The position numbers were made by a program, and so were the translations under genes. From assembly GCA_026874595.1 (NCBI GenBank), contig CM049311.1, positions 21,694,676-21,758,675 of the forward strand: a stretch of DNA of 64,000 nt, given 5' to 3'. Positions 24,496-36,207 of this stretch are shown here, piece by piece. The notes under the pieces are model-generated. The model did no database searches and was not told the origin of the DNA. It was given only the letters and a program-made list of their open reading frames with translations. The stretch comes from Sipunculus nudus (taxonomy: Eukaryota; Annelida; Sipuncula; Golfingiida; Sipunculidae). The stretch's first letter is position 1, and every line of letters begins with the position of its first letter.

Positions 24496-24743
24496 ATTTA
24501 TTTTTGTCCCTGGGTAATAATGCATACTGGACATCGGGGACGGACAAACATGAGAAAAATGCATGGATATGGAGTGCAACTGGACGGAAGATAGATTTTC
24601 GCCAGCTGAGGACAAGAGTGTTCGCCCTATTTGACTTTCACAATTATCTTTCATTTGCCCCACAAGAGAGTGTCGTATGGGCTCCCAGCCTCCCCTTTAA
24701 GAAACTGGGTGTTTTGTGTGAGAAGAGTCCTCCCTGTGAATAA
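24496..24743 (+). CDS. C-type lectin-like gene, terminal CTLD exon
   Basis: Acceptor TATATTGCAG opens 248 nt (2-nt entry, 82 codons, TAA at 24741-24743). Elements: NAYWTSGTDKHEKNAWIWSA (core strand region, YWTSG in place of WIGL), TGRKIDFRQL, then KKLGVLCEK and the tail SPPCE. The calcium/sugar motifs EPN or QPD and WND are absent, and so is the second disulphide pair of a canonical CTLD. Sugar binding is therefore doubtful, and a protein-ligand or divergent role is more likely (inference). The AATAAA overlapping the stop codon is unlikely to be the real poly(A) signal. Neighbouring 3' sequence is shared with the pseudogene copy to about 25012. Confidence 0.87.
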
Positions 24744-25012
24744 ATGAGGATCTGATGAACCTCTGTCCACTGTCTTCGTGAGAGACGTACTGGAATTGTA
24801 AATACCGTTGGTGACACCTATCATGGGAAACATAAATTGTATCGATAATCCTGTGGTCCACTTTTTCGCGGAATCCTTTCTGTGTATTCCCTACACAGAA
24901 CCGGCACCTCGACTCCCTTGCGTGGAATTTGTATAGGAGTAATCAGACTGCTCCATTTTCTTTATCAAATAGTTGTCTTTGCCACGCAGAATAATTCCTT
25001 CTCCCTGACTCA

Positions 25013-26017
25013 ATTTCATAAATATTCATTTCAGAAACAGCCGTGTCATTGAAGAAAAAACGATCGATTGAACTATAGATCTAATCTTGAACGATCAAAC
25101 AGACTTTATGACACCATATATTATCTTTATCTCATGGGTATTTTATCGGTATTCCTCCTATAACATCTTAAGTTACAGCCTGATTGGTTTTACTTATAGG
25201 TGCCCAGTTCTTGTTTATCTTATCTATCCTATAAATGAAGCTATCTGTTCTAATTTCGGCGCCGAGTGTATATATATATAATATATATATATATATGTGG
25301 CACATACATAAGGTGCTTTTAGTTCACTTTCTCAAATGATATAGTGTTATTTGAACATATTTATTTGTTTATATTTTGTTGTGATATCGTATTTCATTCT
25401 TATAAAAATTAAAATTAGGAGATACGATAAAGATTAAAGTTACTGATTCACCTACCTTTTAGAAAAGCATTTGTGTGAATCCTGGCATCCTCTCTGTATA
25501 TATTAATGATGTAAGGGTATTTCTGGTTATGAAAAGTTCTTAAACGCCTCTGTGAAAGATATGTGAACCTATTTAACAACATCATTTTGTAAACACAGCA
25601 CTGTTGATATACGGGGAAAACATGTTACCTAAGGTGGTAGGTTGTATATATGTGGTGATAAAAAAAAATCACTTGTTGCAGAACGTCATTTATAAAGCCC
25701 TTGCTTACCTGACTTTGTTGAATTTGTTCTGATTACCTTGGCAGGCTTCAACATATTATAAAACACGTTGATATAAACACAAAAGACGCAGCCTATGAGC
25801 AGTGAGATCCATGTTTCATGGCCTATATTTATTAAAGCCCCAAGGCATTACCTTAAGTTAAGAAAAGCCAGAAGGGCGATTAGGCCCCTTTCAAGGAGAG
25901 GAATTAAAAAATAACTGTTTTCTTTTGATTGCTATTGCCCGTCTTATATCATACATGGTGTCTCAAACATCATACAAAGTCTATCTTATATCATATAAAT
26001 TTTATACATCTGAATTT
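25013..26017. other. Non-coding downstream of the lectin gene
   Basis: Holds a short AT microsatellite (25269-25297) and AT-rich unique sequence. No exon seen. Confidence 0.5.
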
Positions 26018-26815
26018 CTCGTCGTCGTGAAGGGAGGGTGAATGTTTCAGGAAGGGATTCTGTCGTTGTCGTGAAGGGAGGGTGAATGTTATAGGAAGGG
26101 AATCCGTCATTGTTGTGAAGGGAGGGTGAATTAAAGCAGGAAGGGACTCCCTTGTTGTCGTGAAGAGTGGGTGAATTGTAGTAGGAAGGGATTCCCTCGT
26201 TGTCGTGGAGGGAGGATAACTATGGCAGGAAGTGATTCCCTCGTTGGCGTGAAGGGAGGATAAATGTGGCAGAAAGGGATTTCGTCGTTGTCGTGAAGCC
26301 AGGGTGAATGTTGCAGGAAGTGATTTCGTCGTTGTCACGAAGGGAGGGTGAATGTGGCAGAATGGGATTTCGTCGTCTTGAAGGGAGGGTGAATGTGGCA
26401 GGAAGGGATTTCGTCGTCTTGAAGGGAGGGTGAATGTGGCAGGAAGGGATTTCGTCGTCATGAAGGGAGGATGGATTGAAGCAGGAAAGGATTCCATCGT
26501 TGTCGTGGAGGGAGGGTAATTTTGGCAGGAAGGGATCCCCTTGTTGTCGTAAAGAGCGGAGGAATTGTGGCATGAATGGATTCCCACGTTGTCGTAAAAG
26601 AGGGTGAATTGTGATAGGAAGGGATGCCCCCTTTGTCGTGAAGAGAGTGTAAGTTGAAGCAGGAAGTGAATCCCTCGTTGTCGTGAAGGAATGGTGAATT
26701 GTAGCATGAAGGGATTCCCTAGTCGTGAAGGGAGGGTGATTTTGGCGGGACGGATTCCCTCGTTGTCGTGAAGATAGGTTGAATTGTGGCAGGTCGGTAT
26801 TCTGAGAAATGTCCT
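26018..26815 (-). repeat. 45-bp minisatellite, ~18 units, open on the minus strand
   Basis: The unit is about TCGTTGTCGTGAAGGGAGGG then TGAATTGTGGCAGGAAGGGATTCCC, usually 45 bp, with some units shortened by 3 or 4 bp. Because 45 is a multiple of three, a minus-strand frame of 293 codons (26872 down to 25991) and a second overlapping frame (26573-26220) stay open. The peptide would be 15-residue repeats rich in Pro, Ser, Thr and Arg, with words such as TLPSRQRGNPF. There is no signal peptide, known domain or splice context. I treat it as a minisatellite with incidental coding capacity, though a repeat protein cannot be excluded. Confidence 0.85.
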
Positions 26816-27059
26816 TTTTGATTCAGTGTGCGATCGTTGTCCCGGGGAGCCTAAACATTTTGAAGAGTACATGGCACTTAGTCACTACCGCTGCTTAAAA
26901 TAAAACATTACATTTAATGAATTTTTGGAGGGTTTCCCTGTCTAGAAAAAATTTAAACGAATTATAGTCCCACGGTATTAACAAACATGGTAAATGACAA
27001 TTGATTTCTTTTAATTGCAGTAAAGCATCCCATTATAGGAAAACCTATTGATTCTTTAA

Positions 27060-27564
27060 AGGGACCCAATCACCTTTAAAGCATGTTGAATTAACTTAAA
27101 ATATAGCTGCTTTCCTTTAAAATAAATCTGTACCTGCAAAAATATTGCCTTGAAGCCGATTGCTTACTCCTTTAAACAAGTGTTAAAAACTGGGGACCGG
27201 GCGCGGTGACAGGTCTTAACATAAACACAGAACGTGGAGCCGTGTGCATCGCTGAGCCACAACACGTGTATATCAGGAGATACCCCGACTAACTTGGCCC
27301 AAAAATCTAATACATGTTCCCGTTGGCTGAAACATCGCGTTTTGGGGTTAAAATTGGACTTCAGTTCACGCGGCCTGGTTATGGTAAACATACACAAATG
27401 GACCGTGTTTACCAACACGCAGAGCCATAAAAAGGTGTTAAACAGTGGTATGCCAGGTACTGAGGTTGGTTACTGGGATAGTTATGCTGGTATACTTTGG
27501 TATAAAGCAAACTTAACTGACAGTGTGAAAGAATAGGCATAATATTACTCCTGATCATGTCCCT
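27060..27564. mobile_element. MITE with TTAA target duplication
   Basis: The element begins AGGGACCCAATCACC and ends GATCATGTCCCT, giving short terminal inverted repeats AGGGAC/GTCCCT, and is flanked on both sides by TTAA (27056-27059 and 27565-27568). Length is 505 bp. TTAA duplication with such termini fits the Kolobok or piggyBac groups of cut-and-paste elements. No transposase is present, so it is non-autonomous. Open frames of 84-100 codons inside it have no recognisable domain. Confidence 0.65.
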
Positions 27565-27568
27565 TTAA

Positions 27569-29529
27569 GAGTAGCGGTTATTCTTAGGTATAAATATATG
27601 TACTGCAAACAGGACAGAATCACGGCTACAGAGGGCTTTCTTCTTATGGGATGGGGCAGATGACTACTTGTGCCTGAATTGTCCCAAATTTTCAACTTGA
27701 GTGAACCTTTACCTGGGATATAATCATATATGTGGTATAATTTATCAAATGTATTTTACAAGTATTTGTGTGATTCTTGAAATAGAGATGTAAGTTTGAA
27801 TTTTGGCAAAAAGTTTGCATTTATTATTATTTGTGCAGATGTTTTCGAAATATATTAAACATATTAAAATTGCATGTAAAAAATAAGTTATATATACCAT
27901 TCATATAACCATCTTCATTGTTATCCTGAATCATTTTCTTACAGCTGAACATCAGTAACAAAGTGACCTGCAAATAGTGTACAGATGCTCTTTTGAAATT
28001 ACAGACGATTCTGTTGAGTAAAACGAGCTGACTAAAAACTCTTGCTTATTCAATTATAATTCTGTGAATAATGAACACATGTTACAAAATAAATGTACAC
28101 TAAAAAATACCTGACAGATTACTGAGGATCATACGTGCTTAAGATAAGGCTGAGGGCGTCTAAGCATTACTTCTTTAAATTACAAAGTGACTGTTCGAAA
28201 CTGAATTACTGTTGCTTGTTAAGGTACCTGAAAACAATGTTCCACTACTACACACCATATCTGCTCAAAGCTTGCCAAGGTGCAAGATGTATCTAACACT
28301 TGACTATTCGTCGGTTTACTTCTTTTAACTGCCAACACATTGCTTGAAAGGAATAGACTTACTGTTGGAACAGGTCGCCTAAGACAATGTTCCTGGAAGA
28401 GATTCAGTAACTGACAAACATCTCTGGGATAATTTAAATACAGTTCAAGTACACAGCAGGAAGAAGCTTCTCCCAACTAGTCCAGCGCCATTTAAGACAC
28501 ATATTTCTATACATATCTCCAACTACGACTGCTGATCTCAAATCTTCATTAACATAGATAAAGAAGATGAAAAGGCTCAGCTCCCTCAGCAGACTTGAAT
28601 GTGTTGTTTCCAGTAACATCCGCCTGGTTAGAAAAAATGAATAAATTATATATATGAGCTAACAGTAGGCAAATTTTGTAGAATAACTGATATTTTCAAA
28701 ATAACAAATTTACATGCCAACATGTTCCAGCTACAACTTGTGTCATAAATCAGATGGAGCTTATCCAAGGTCAACATGGATACCAAGTTTCAATTTAATC
28801 AGTGCATGAGGCATTAGGATCCGTAAAGTAAAAGGGCTAAATTAGATGAAAGGATAGTGGAATAATTCCCATTAAAACACTCTATGAACAATTTATGCAT
28901 ATCAAGTATCAGGAGAGCATATAAACCCTGATTTTACAAAATGACATGCCTGCTGTAACCAGGCAGTTACCAGCAAAAGTGCATAAAAATTAAAAAGTGA
29001 CACAGTTTGTCTTGTTTATCAAACTAATCATGACTAATACACAATCACAGTTCTAATTATGAAAAAAGATAACGCCCCTGCTTAGAAACTGACACCTATG
29101 ATTTAATTTTGCAGTATAAAAAGTAGTAATAATAAATGCATTTAACAAATAATTAAATATGTTTCCTTACTTATCTTGTACTTATCCATGGCACTGCTAC
29201 CTCACTTCTTGAAAACATTATTTAAACATTATATTGAGCTCTTCTTCAATGTGGAAGATATCAATATTAGTTCATGAAATGGGTTTTAAATGTTCTTTCA
29301 ATCTTCAGTGAACTCTAGACATTCTACGATATGATAAATAAGCTCAGCCAAATAACCTAATGAGAACATTTTTACAGGGAAATATTAATTATTATTATAG
29401 CACATATGAAATGGATCAAGTTTGACTTTGAATGGTAATCACTGCCATAATACAAATCACTTATTTGAAATCTGGCCATATCCTGAAATATCCACCACAG
29501 CTGTATTAATTAACCCCATCCCCCTCGCC
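27569..29529. other. Non-coding, no feature recognised
   Basis: AT-rich. Minus-strand frames at 28219-28476 and 28434-28619 lack known motifs, repeat content or good splice context. I see nothing else to call. Confidence 0.45.
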
Positions 29530-29615
29530 AGTCCATCTCTTGACCATTGTGTTCCATGATACACCTGATGGACCCATCAGGTCTAACATAGGACACAAGG
29601 GTCCAGAGATGGACT
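29530..29615. repeat. Imperfect hairpin, 42-bp arms
   Basis: The left arm 29530-29571 (AGTCCATCTCTTGACC ... CACCTGATGG) and right arm 29574-29615 are complementary at 36 of 42 positions with a 2-nt centre. A C run and CA microsatellite follow (29617-29644). It may be a tiny fold-back element or an RNA hairpin; the 2-nt loop argues against a standard microRNA precursor. Confidence 0.75.
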
Positions 29616-29927
29616 ACCCCCCCCCCCCCCCACACACACACACAATGCTGAAGCAATAAGAAAAAGCCATATTTTAATGAACGATTTCATAATTGATACC
29701 GACCTCTCAGACGTTTCCAAATAGATAAAAACTCGAACTTCTCTTTGGCCCATGATATTACATCGTCTAGAGAAGAGTGGCTGTTGATCCGGTTGACGTC
29801 AGATTTTTTTAGTAGCAGATTACGGCATTTTCATTTGGAATGCTTCTGCTTGCTCAGACTTAAATTCAGGTGACGAAATATTACACCCAAAAGGCCAAAC
29901 ATTGAGCCCTTGAAATATATGAATACT

Positions 29928-31720
29928 TTAAACCGGTTTCAAACATGTCTCAGACATGTCTTGGTGTTTCAACGAGCGTTCATCGGGAAAAAATTGATGA
30001 CACATGTAAAAGACGTGTCTGCCAGAAAACATGTCACAAATTGAAACATGTATGAGAGAGAAGCGGCACTTTATACAGTGACATACACCTATGTTATAAA
30101 ACCCATCTTTAAGATCTGCTGTAACTAACAAATCATTGTGCTCTGTTTGTTCAGACACTGTATCAATACCTTCTGACCGGAACTTAGGAACAACAATATT
30201 TTGATTTAACAGTCTGAGGTCTATGATTAACCGGTACTCCCTACCTTTTTTTAGGTACACCCTTTAATGGAAATATACACAATGGGTCCTCACCTACATG
30301 ACATTTCGTACTACACCTTGGCCAAGTAACTTAAGTAATTTAGCATCAACACGCTTTCTTTGTGACCCAGACAAGGAGTTATTTTGTAACCTTAAACCAA
30401 ACTGGACCTCCTTAAAAACCAAAGGTACACCATTAGTTACCAAATCAAATATGTTATCACTGGCATTAATGTTTATCGAAGCATCTGTTTGTCGAGCCAG
30501 GGGATTTATATATGTGAATAATAAAACCTTATATACATGCAAAAAAAAAAAACAAAAAAAAAAAAACATGCATCATGTTGACACTGAATAGACCATTCAC
30601 AATACACAGTTCACCTTCATCCCACAAAGTGGCACTAGTCCATAGAAATGTCCGGTCCGTCTGGACGTCCACTCCGACCACGGTTGAATGGAAAACCTCT
30701 GTTGCTAGTGAATGAGCGGAATACATCTGATGATTGTTGCCTGTCACTGAAGCCACGTCCGCCTCCACGGCCAAAACCAACTGTACGACGCCAACCATGG
30801 CCACGGCGCTGTGATTGTTGGTGCTGCTCCCTAGCGGCGGATATTGCAACACAATTACGCAAGGTATCAAGTGAAGCTGCAGGGAAGGCTCCCGCGTGAC
30901 GCTGCATACAACGATATACGCTAGCTGTTTCTGGACCTACGTTTCCCTGCACCAAACGTAGAGCATACTTCTCTTCTAATAACGTAATGCAGCAAATGAT
31001 ATTACAAATATACCATGTAAATCAAGTTCAGTTACGGAACCAGATTCGATTTCTGATATCACCATATATAGGCCTAATGTCTCAAAATATTAACCAGTTC
31101 TAGAAATGATACTGAATACTGGCAGATCTGCTCTACGTATCCCTGTTCTACCGGATTCACTAATCATTTGGAAGTCTAGTACAGCGTACCCCGTCTTCAA
31201 TAGTTCTGTTCAATAGGAACTCTGTATCAAAACGAGAGTAAACGAGGGCGCCCTGAACACTTGATGAACCTTCGGCTGGATTACATCAAAGGCGAACAAA
31301 ATTACTGTCCATGTGACAATTGGCACCGGCAATAATTGCGGGATTTTCTATACTGGGGCTGTGGTACTCGCCCATTGATTCTGGCAAATAACGCCACTGA
31401 TCACGAAAGTTTGACCGACCGCTTTCATGCGACACATCAAGTTGGGGGTCACTGGGTGCATTCGCAGACAGATTTCTGCAATCGCAAACAGATTTCTGTG
31501 TTAGTGTGTAGCTGTTTGATATGGCGCCAGTAACGCTAGTTCCCGGAGCATTAATTTAGAGCGTTAACCGCCTCGGTACGTGATTCCTGACCAATGCTCC
31601 GTTCAATTATATTTACCCTAGACGATAACTGTCCAACTGACGCATTTGGACTCTTTAAACAAACTAATATTTTGTCCAATGTAGCATTTTCCTCCGATTC
31701 GTTTGTCTGATTCGCCATAT
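29928..31720 (-). pseudogene. DIRS-like retrotransposon remnant (gag and RT)
   Basis: Minus strand, 5' to 3': a gag-like start MANQTNESEENATLDKIL (from about 31720) that soon hits a stop; a stretch of Gly/Arg-rich nucleic-acid-binding type (words RGHGWRRTVGFGRGGGRGF) around 30700-30800; then a reverse transcriptase N-terminal part with KLLGQGVVRNV, KKGREYRLIIDLRLLNQ, VPKFRSEGIDTV and LVTADLKDGFY. The RxIxDLRxLN and (V)xxDLKDGF words are RT motifs, and the F-x-x-EGI word is typical of DIRS/tyrosine-recombinase retroelements. Two stops interrupt RT near 30265-30295. The YxDD active site, RNase H and recombinase are not found downstream, so the element is broken and 3' truncated. It abuts the start of duplicated block B. 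Confidence 0.65.
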
Positions 31721-31939
31721 CCCACCGCGGAGGGTGACACAAAGCGGAGAATGAATAGAATGGGTGGCGATATATTGATGTCCCCACGTATGGCAATGAC
31801 CTGACAGTTAATATTGGTTCGGGTGATAGACAAACAAGGAAGTTAATAAGCTGAAAAGAACCAGCGCCTGGAAGGCAATTTCACTGTATAACTCGACTTC
31901 TTGTAACTGTTATACGACAGTCAGGGATTTACACCAACG

Positions 31940-32105
31940 GTGATGGTAAGAATATTAATGCAGTCTAATGGTAAGATTACCGACTGTTTACCATTGTATT
32001 GATGCAGTTTAAAGGTAAGAGTACGGAATGTTAACCCATTATACTGACGCAGTCTTATGGTAAGAGTACATACTGTTTACCATTGTTTTGGCGCAGTTTT
32101 ATGGA
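31940..32105. repeat. Short tandem repeat, ~60-bp unit, about 3 copies
   Basis: Repeats of GCAGTCTAATGGTAAGATTACC / GCAGTTTAAAGGTAAGAGTAC / GCAGTCTTATGGTAAGAGTAC, each followed by CTGTTTACCATTGT or a variant. It lies in the part of copy B with no match in copy A. Confidence 0.7.
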
Positions 32106-32259
32106 TGGTGGTTGCAGTGCGTTTTCGCCTACGACTAGACTTGTGTTGCGACGTACACACAGACTTACAAGCCTAATTAGTCGTGTGTACAACTATAGCT
32201 GCTGCTGAGTAACTACATCCGACATCGTCATCGGTAAAGTAAGAGGCAGTAGAAACAGA

Positions 32260-32448
32260 ATGTCGGCAGCAATTGGCGACGATACCAATGTATCGTTTCC
32301 GGATTTTTTTGTAATCTGTCTCTTAACATGTACGTTTTCTATATATATATTGATGTATTCCCCTGATTCATCTGTTCCAATTTTTCATCTTGCACCTCTA
32401 ATTGTTGATGAAGCACTTCCATCATTCCTGCCCTTATGGTGGAAATAA
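32260..32448 (+). CDS. Possible small membrane protein, weak
   Basis: A 62-codon frame opening MSAAIGDDTNVSFPDFFVIC, with a hydrophobic stretch (residues ~13-32, containing FFVICLLTC and FSIYIL). AATAAA overlaps the stop codon. It lies in a part of copy B missing from copy A, next to tandem repeats. There is no recognised domain, and upstream sequence does not show a clear promoter. It may be chance or part of an inserted repeat. Confidence 0.15.
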   Translation: MSAAIGDDTNVSFPDFFVICLLTCTFSIYILMYSPDSSVPIFHLAPLIVDEALPSFLPLWWK

Positions 32449-33465
32449 ATTGTAGATTTGTAGAAGAAGAATTTCGAAGTAGATTTGAACAAAATTATGT
32501 GACAGGGTAAAACAGAATGTCAGGCAGCAGAAAGCCACAACTGATATTTTATCCACAACTGATATTGCGATAGCCAACTGTTATTAGCTTTAAATAGAAT
32601 AGATCCATGGAGATTGCTAGTTGCTAACAGAGGAATGGGTTCTACTTAATAATGCGATATAATTGTTTTTATGGACTTTAGACCAAAAATATTCTAAAGT
32701 TAGCAGGTTTTATTAGCTTCATATTTTATGTAATTTCACATTACAACTCAAATAACATATTTTTTCCCAAATCAACAGCAACTTTATTAATCGAATTGAT
32801 GCTGAGTAGGATTTTCCTGTTAAAGAAACGGCAACAGAACTCCTCAAAACCTCTCCTGTTGAGAGTATAAAGTACATATGGTTATAAAATGACTGGTGAA
32901 GGTCTATCAATATATCAAGCAAATGCTTTAAAAATGTTGCCGAAATGTATTTTTATTAGAAGAGAGAGGATTTGTACATTTCATGTCCACTGGAGTGATT
33001 TATTGGATTTATTAAGACCAATTAAAGCAATTGATTTTTTAAATGGAAAAGCGGTGTAGAATAAAAATGTTATTTTCGAGGGGGGCTATTAGTCTTTAGC
33101 ATTTATCTTTTGCTACAAACACAAATAAATTAAACAAGGGCAGTAGGCTTTTGTGTCCTGGTTTAAAAAGGAGAAATATTGAGGCAGAAGATGTTTAAAT
33201 TGAAATAAGGAAAAATGAATCTAGCTTTATGTGGTTTCCTGGTCCAGGCTTTATGTGTGTATACTTCTATTTTTTGATATACTACAACACTGAACCGCAC
33301 TGGCGACGACATCCGACGACAAAAATTTGTCCATCCAATTCTTGTTATGTTTCCTAGTGCTCATTATGGTTCGAAATATGTTAATTAGAAATACAATTAT
33401 TACTGAGTTATTGTTTAGGTTGTACTTGAGTCTCTGATAGAAGTTGGGTCTTTTTATGCTAGTAG

Positions 33466-33630
33466 ATAGAACATCTGCAGCCAGAGAAAGAAAACACGTA
33501 ATGAGAGAAGATGTTCGTGACAGACTGATTGATGTTAAATATATGTGTTTTGGAATTCCTCCAAGCCAGGATCATAACATCTTCATGGACATAGCACTTA
33601 CCTGCCGTACTGCGTCACCGAAGGGTTGTC
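33466..33630 (+). pseudogene. Lectin pseudogene, exon 1 (still open)
   Basis: The paralogue of 22812-22976: same 165-nt length, acceptor (ATGCTAGTAG) and donor (C/GTAAGTATT) kept, frame open. The peptide has RTSAARERKHVMREDVRD and KYMCFGIPPSQDHN; the fourth-position Cys of FGIPPC is changed to Ser, which would unpair a disulphide. It is called a pseudogene because the next two exons are destroyed. Confidence 0.8.
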
Positions 33631-33730
33631 GTAAGTATTATAATTTATATATATCGAAAAATCTCTTAACCCTGATCGTACCTAAGGGTATGACACTGTT
33701 TGCATTGGTTCTCATGCACGTCAATGAAAA

Positions 33731-34671
33731 GAATAAGACAGGCCTTATTCCAGTCCCCGGGAGTGGAAAAAAGGAATGCTTATTTCCACTCCCCCCCCCC
33801 CCCTTATGATAAACCATGATACAGTCTTGAGTATTTTGGCAGTTAAAATGACCAAAACTTGGTGTTCATTCTTTCCAGTGATAAAGGTAGTGTAATAACT
33901 GGTTTTCTATACAAAATCCTCTCTCAAGTACTTCTTTAGACGCAGTAGGGACAGACAGTTACACATTTCTAAACAAACAGGTTTTAAGATTTTCTGTTGA
34001 AATGTTATTCATTTAAATGCATTTAACATCAATTTTTCAAGCATTAATGATTTGCATAAAAACCCCTGACAATTATCATTTATATTTATAAAAAATAAAT
34101 AAATTTTATTAAAATAATTTTTTTTATTATAAAATGTTTAAACATTTATAAAAAAAAATCAAAGACATGTAGATTAATATTTTTCTGCAGTGCCAAATAA
34201 ATTTTGTTGGTCTAATTGTTTAATCGTTTTGAAAATTTATATGTTGATCATGAGAACTAACTTAAAGTAGCGCATGAAGGGTGAGGAAGATTTCGACACT
34301 ACTTGATAACTGGCTGAGATACCTTATCAGTAGACTGTTGGCACCTCATTAGTGAGCTCTGGTTTTGTGTCCATATGCTCAGACTGGTGCTATCAGCTCT
34401 TGGCTCAGAATACCAGGTAAAGCCCAGACAGTTTAACTGGACTGGCACCTGAACCCTGGTAGGTTGTTTCACTAATTTACACTACCACTGACTCCATCTT
34501 GAACATTTTCAATGACGTTACTGTGGTGTCAAAATAGGTGAAAATTACTAGAATTGTGATTAAAAGAAAAATTAAAACTTTAATGTAACATAGGATGATT
34601 TAAGACCAATGTCACTATAATGATTAGATAGACATGCATCTCAAAGGTAAGCCCAATAACATTCATCTATT

Positions 34672-34721
<50 letters not shown>

Positions 34722-35458
34722 GTATAATGTTATATAATATATTATTATATATGCATGATATATTATATTATAAATATAATATATAATATTATCCTATAGA
34801 GCTGCTGTAAACTAGATATTTCTTGGCACCGCAGGTGCAATAGTATCACCAGACAATTACCGCCACCCCCCCCCCCCCCAGCCTCGAAGAATAGGATCCC
34901 ATCTTGAATTCAGATGCAGAGACTGACACTTGGCAAGCCACCATGGTTTCTTTTCAAATTTGACCTAGCCGTTTGGTGACTGTACCTCAACTTCTTACAA
35001 AGTTATTCCGTTTAAACATCAGTTTAGCAAGAAAACAACAAAAGGTGGCGCCATCTATCTTCTGCGGAAAACAATGCTATCAAAGATCTTATGTAAATTT
35101 GATTTTTGGACCAATCCACGCATCCCTCAGTGAGATATTAAAGTTAAGATCATTTCAGCGTTATCTCTCTGACCTTGAAAAATGCATCAAGGTCATCCAT
35201 ATTCGAACTTGGTCTAGCCCTTAATAAGATGCATCTAAACTGTAGGTTTGGTGACTGTACCACAAATACTTTTTGCGTTATTGCCCTAATATTATTTTAG
35301 CATAATCGCTGCTGTGACCTTGAAAAAATGCATCAAGGTCATCTTTGTTCGAACTTGACCTAGCCGTTGATAAGATGCATCAAACCTGTGGGTTTGGTGA
35401 CTGTACCTCAAATTCTTACAAAGTTATTGCGTTAACATCATTTTAACAAGAAAACAGC
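33731..35458. repeat. Insertion/replacement in pseudogene: repeats
   Basis: Homology to copy A stops after CACGTCAATGAAAAG (33730) and resumes at about 35459 inside exon 2, so about 1.73 kb replaces the intron end and the first half of that exon. Contents: C runs (33791-33803, 34866-34879), (TAT)n(AT)n (about 34668-34719), and two to three ~180-bp repeats at about 34950-35450 with TTTGGTGACTGTACC, ACAAAGTTATT and TGCATCAAGGTCAT. The exact ends of any mobile element were not identified. Confidence 0.65.
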
Positions 35459-35549
35459 TCGCATTCGAAAATTGTCAGCATTGAAACATGGGAGGAGCTG
35501 CACCAGCTGTAGAATGTCGTCCAAAACGACTCAAGTCATACTGTACAAG
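35459..35549 (+). pseudogene. Lectin pseudogene, exon 2 remnant
   Basis: Matches the last ~90 nt of the 23102-23317 exon (ATTGTCAGCATTGAAACATGG ... AATGTCGTCCAAAACGACTC), including the donor (ACAAG/GTCATA). The first ~128 nt, carrying the SCY strand and helix 1, are gone. An in-frame TAG at 35510-35512 replaces a Lys codon. Confidence 0.85.
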
Positions 35550-36207
35550 GTCATAATTTACCACAGACCCTTAACGCCATATTTTCAGTATGTGGATGAA
35601 AACAGAAGCCACATATGCCACTCCCACAGCTCACATGTTAACACGTTTCCTCGCTTAAGAATTATAGTAATTCTGAAAGTAGTCCGAAATTTGCTAAGCA
35701 AAATTTTTTTTAACATGGACAACCGATAGCATTACATCAAGTACACCTTGTATGGACAAAATTAACAACTAAATTTTAATTCAGTTCAATATCATGACAT
35801 GGTATTGTCATGCCATATTACAGTGCTACCCCAGTTTGATATAACATAAAAATAATACATACATTAATACTTTTAGTATTATTAAAATACAACAACAAAA
35901 ATTGACAGATACTATGTACAGACCTCCGCCAGGATCCTGAGCAATGTTGACTGGGTTCTTCTAAGATATAATTAACAAACCAGGTTATTATAACTATGGA
36001 AAAACCATATTTTAATGATTTCATTGCACGTGAAACGTCATATTTTTGGACAGAAGATACATTTTAAGTGAGGAGATATGAAAAGTTGTTTGCTAATTTT
36101 TCGCCCACCTTACTAAATTAGTCTGTAAATTCATTGCGTAAAGCGTGAAAGCCTCGTTTCATTTGTGGATTTACCAGGAAATACGTGTTTGAGTACTGCG
36201 AACATTT

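Larger units (their letters stand above)
20855..25012. repeat. Duplicated block, copy A (holds the intact lectin gene)
   Basis: Aligns in order with 31830-39003. Anchors: AAGGAAGTTAATAAGCTGAA (20864 / 31838), GCAACAGAAC (22183 / 32831), GCTACAAACACAAATAAAT (22449 / 33112), the exons themselves, GACAGAAGATACATTTT (24030 / 36049), CACTGGAGCAAGAGGCG/CCCTGGAGCAATAGGCG (24328 / 38417) and AATAGTTGT.TTTGCCACGCAGAA (24967 / 38968). Copy A is about 4.2 kb; copy B is about 7.2 kb because of later insertions. Confidence 0.85.

Noticed and set aside
29530-29615. microRNA precursor
   Set aside because: The loop is only 2 nt and mismatches are spread out; fold-back DNA is more likely without expression evidence.
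33731-35458. A single inserted transposon in the pseudogene
   Set aside because: Only repeats and homopolymers are seen; no terminal repeats or target duplication could be defined, so it is left as a composite insertion.
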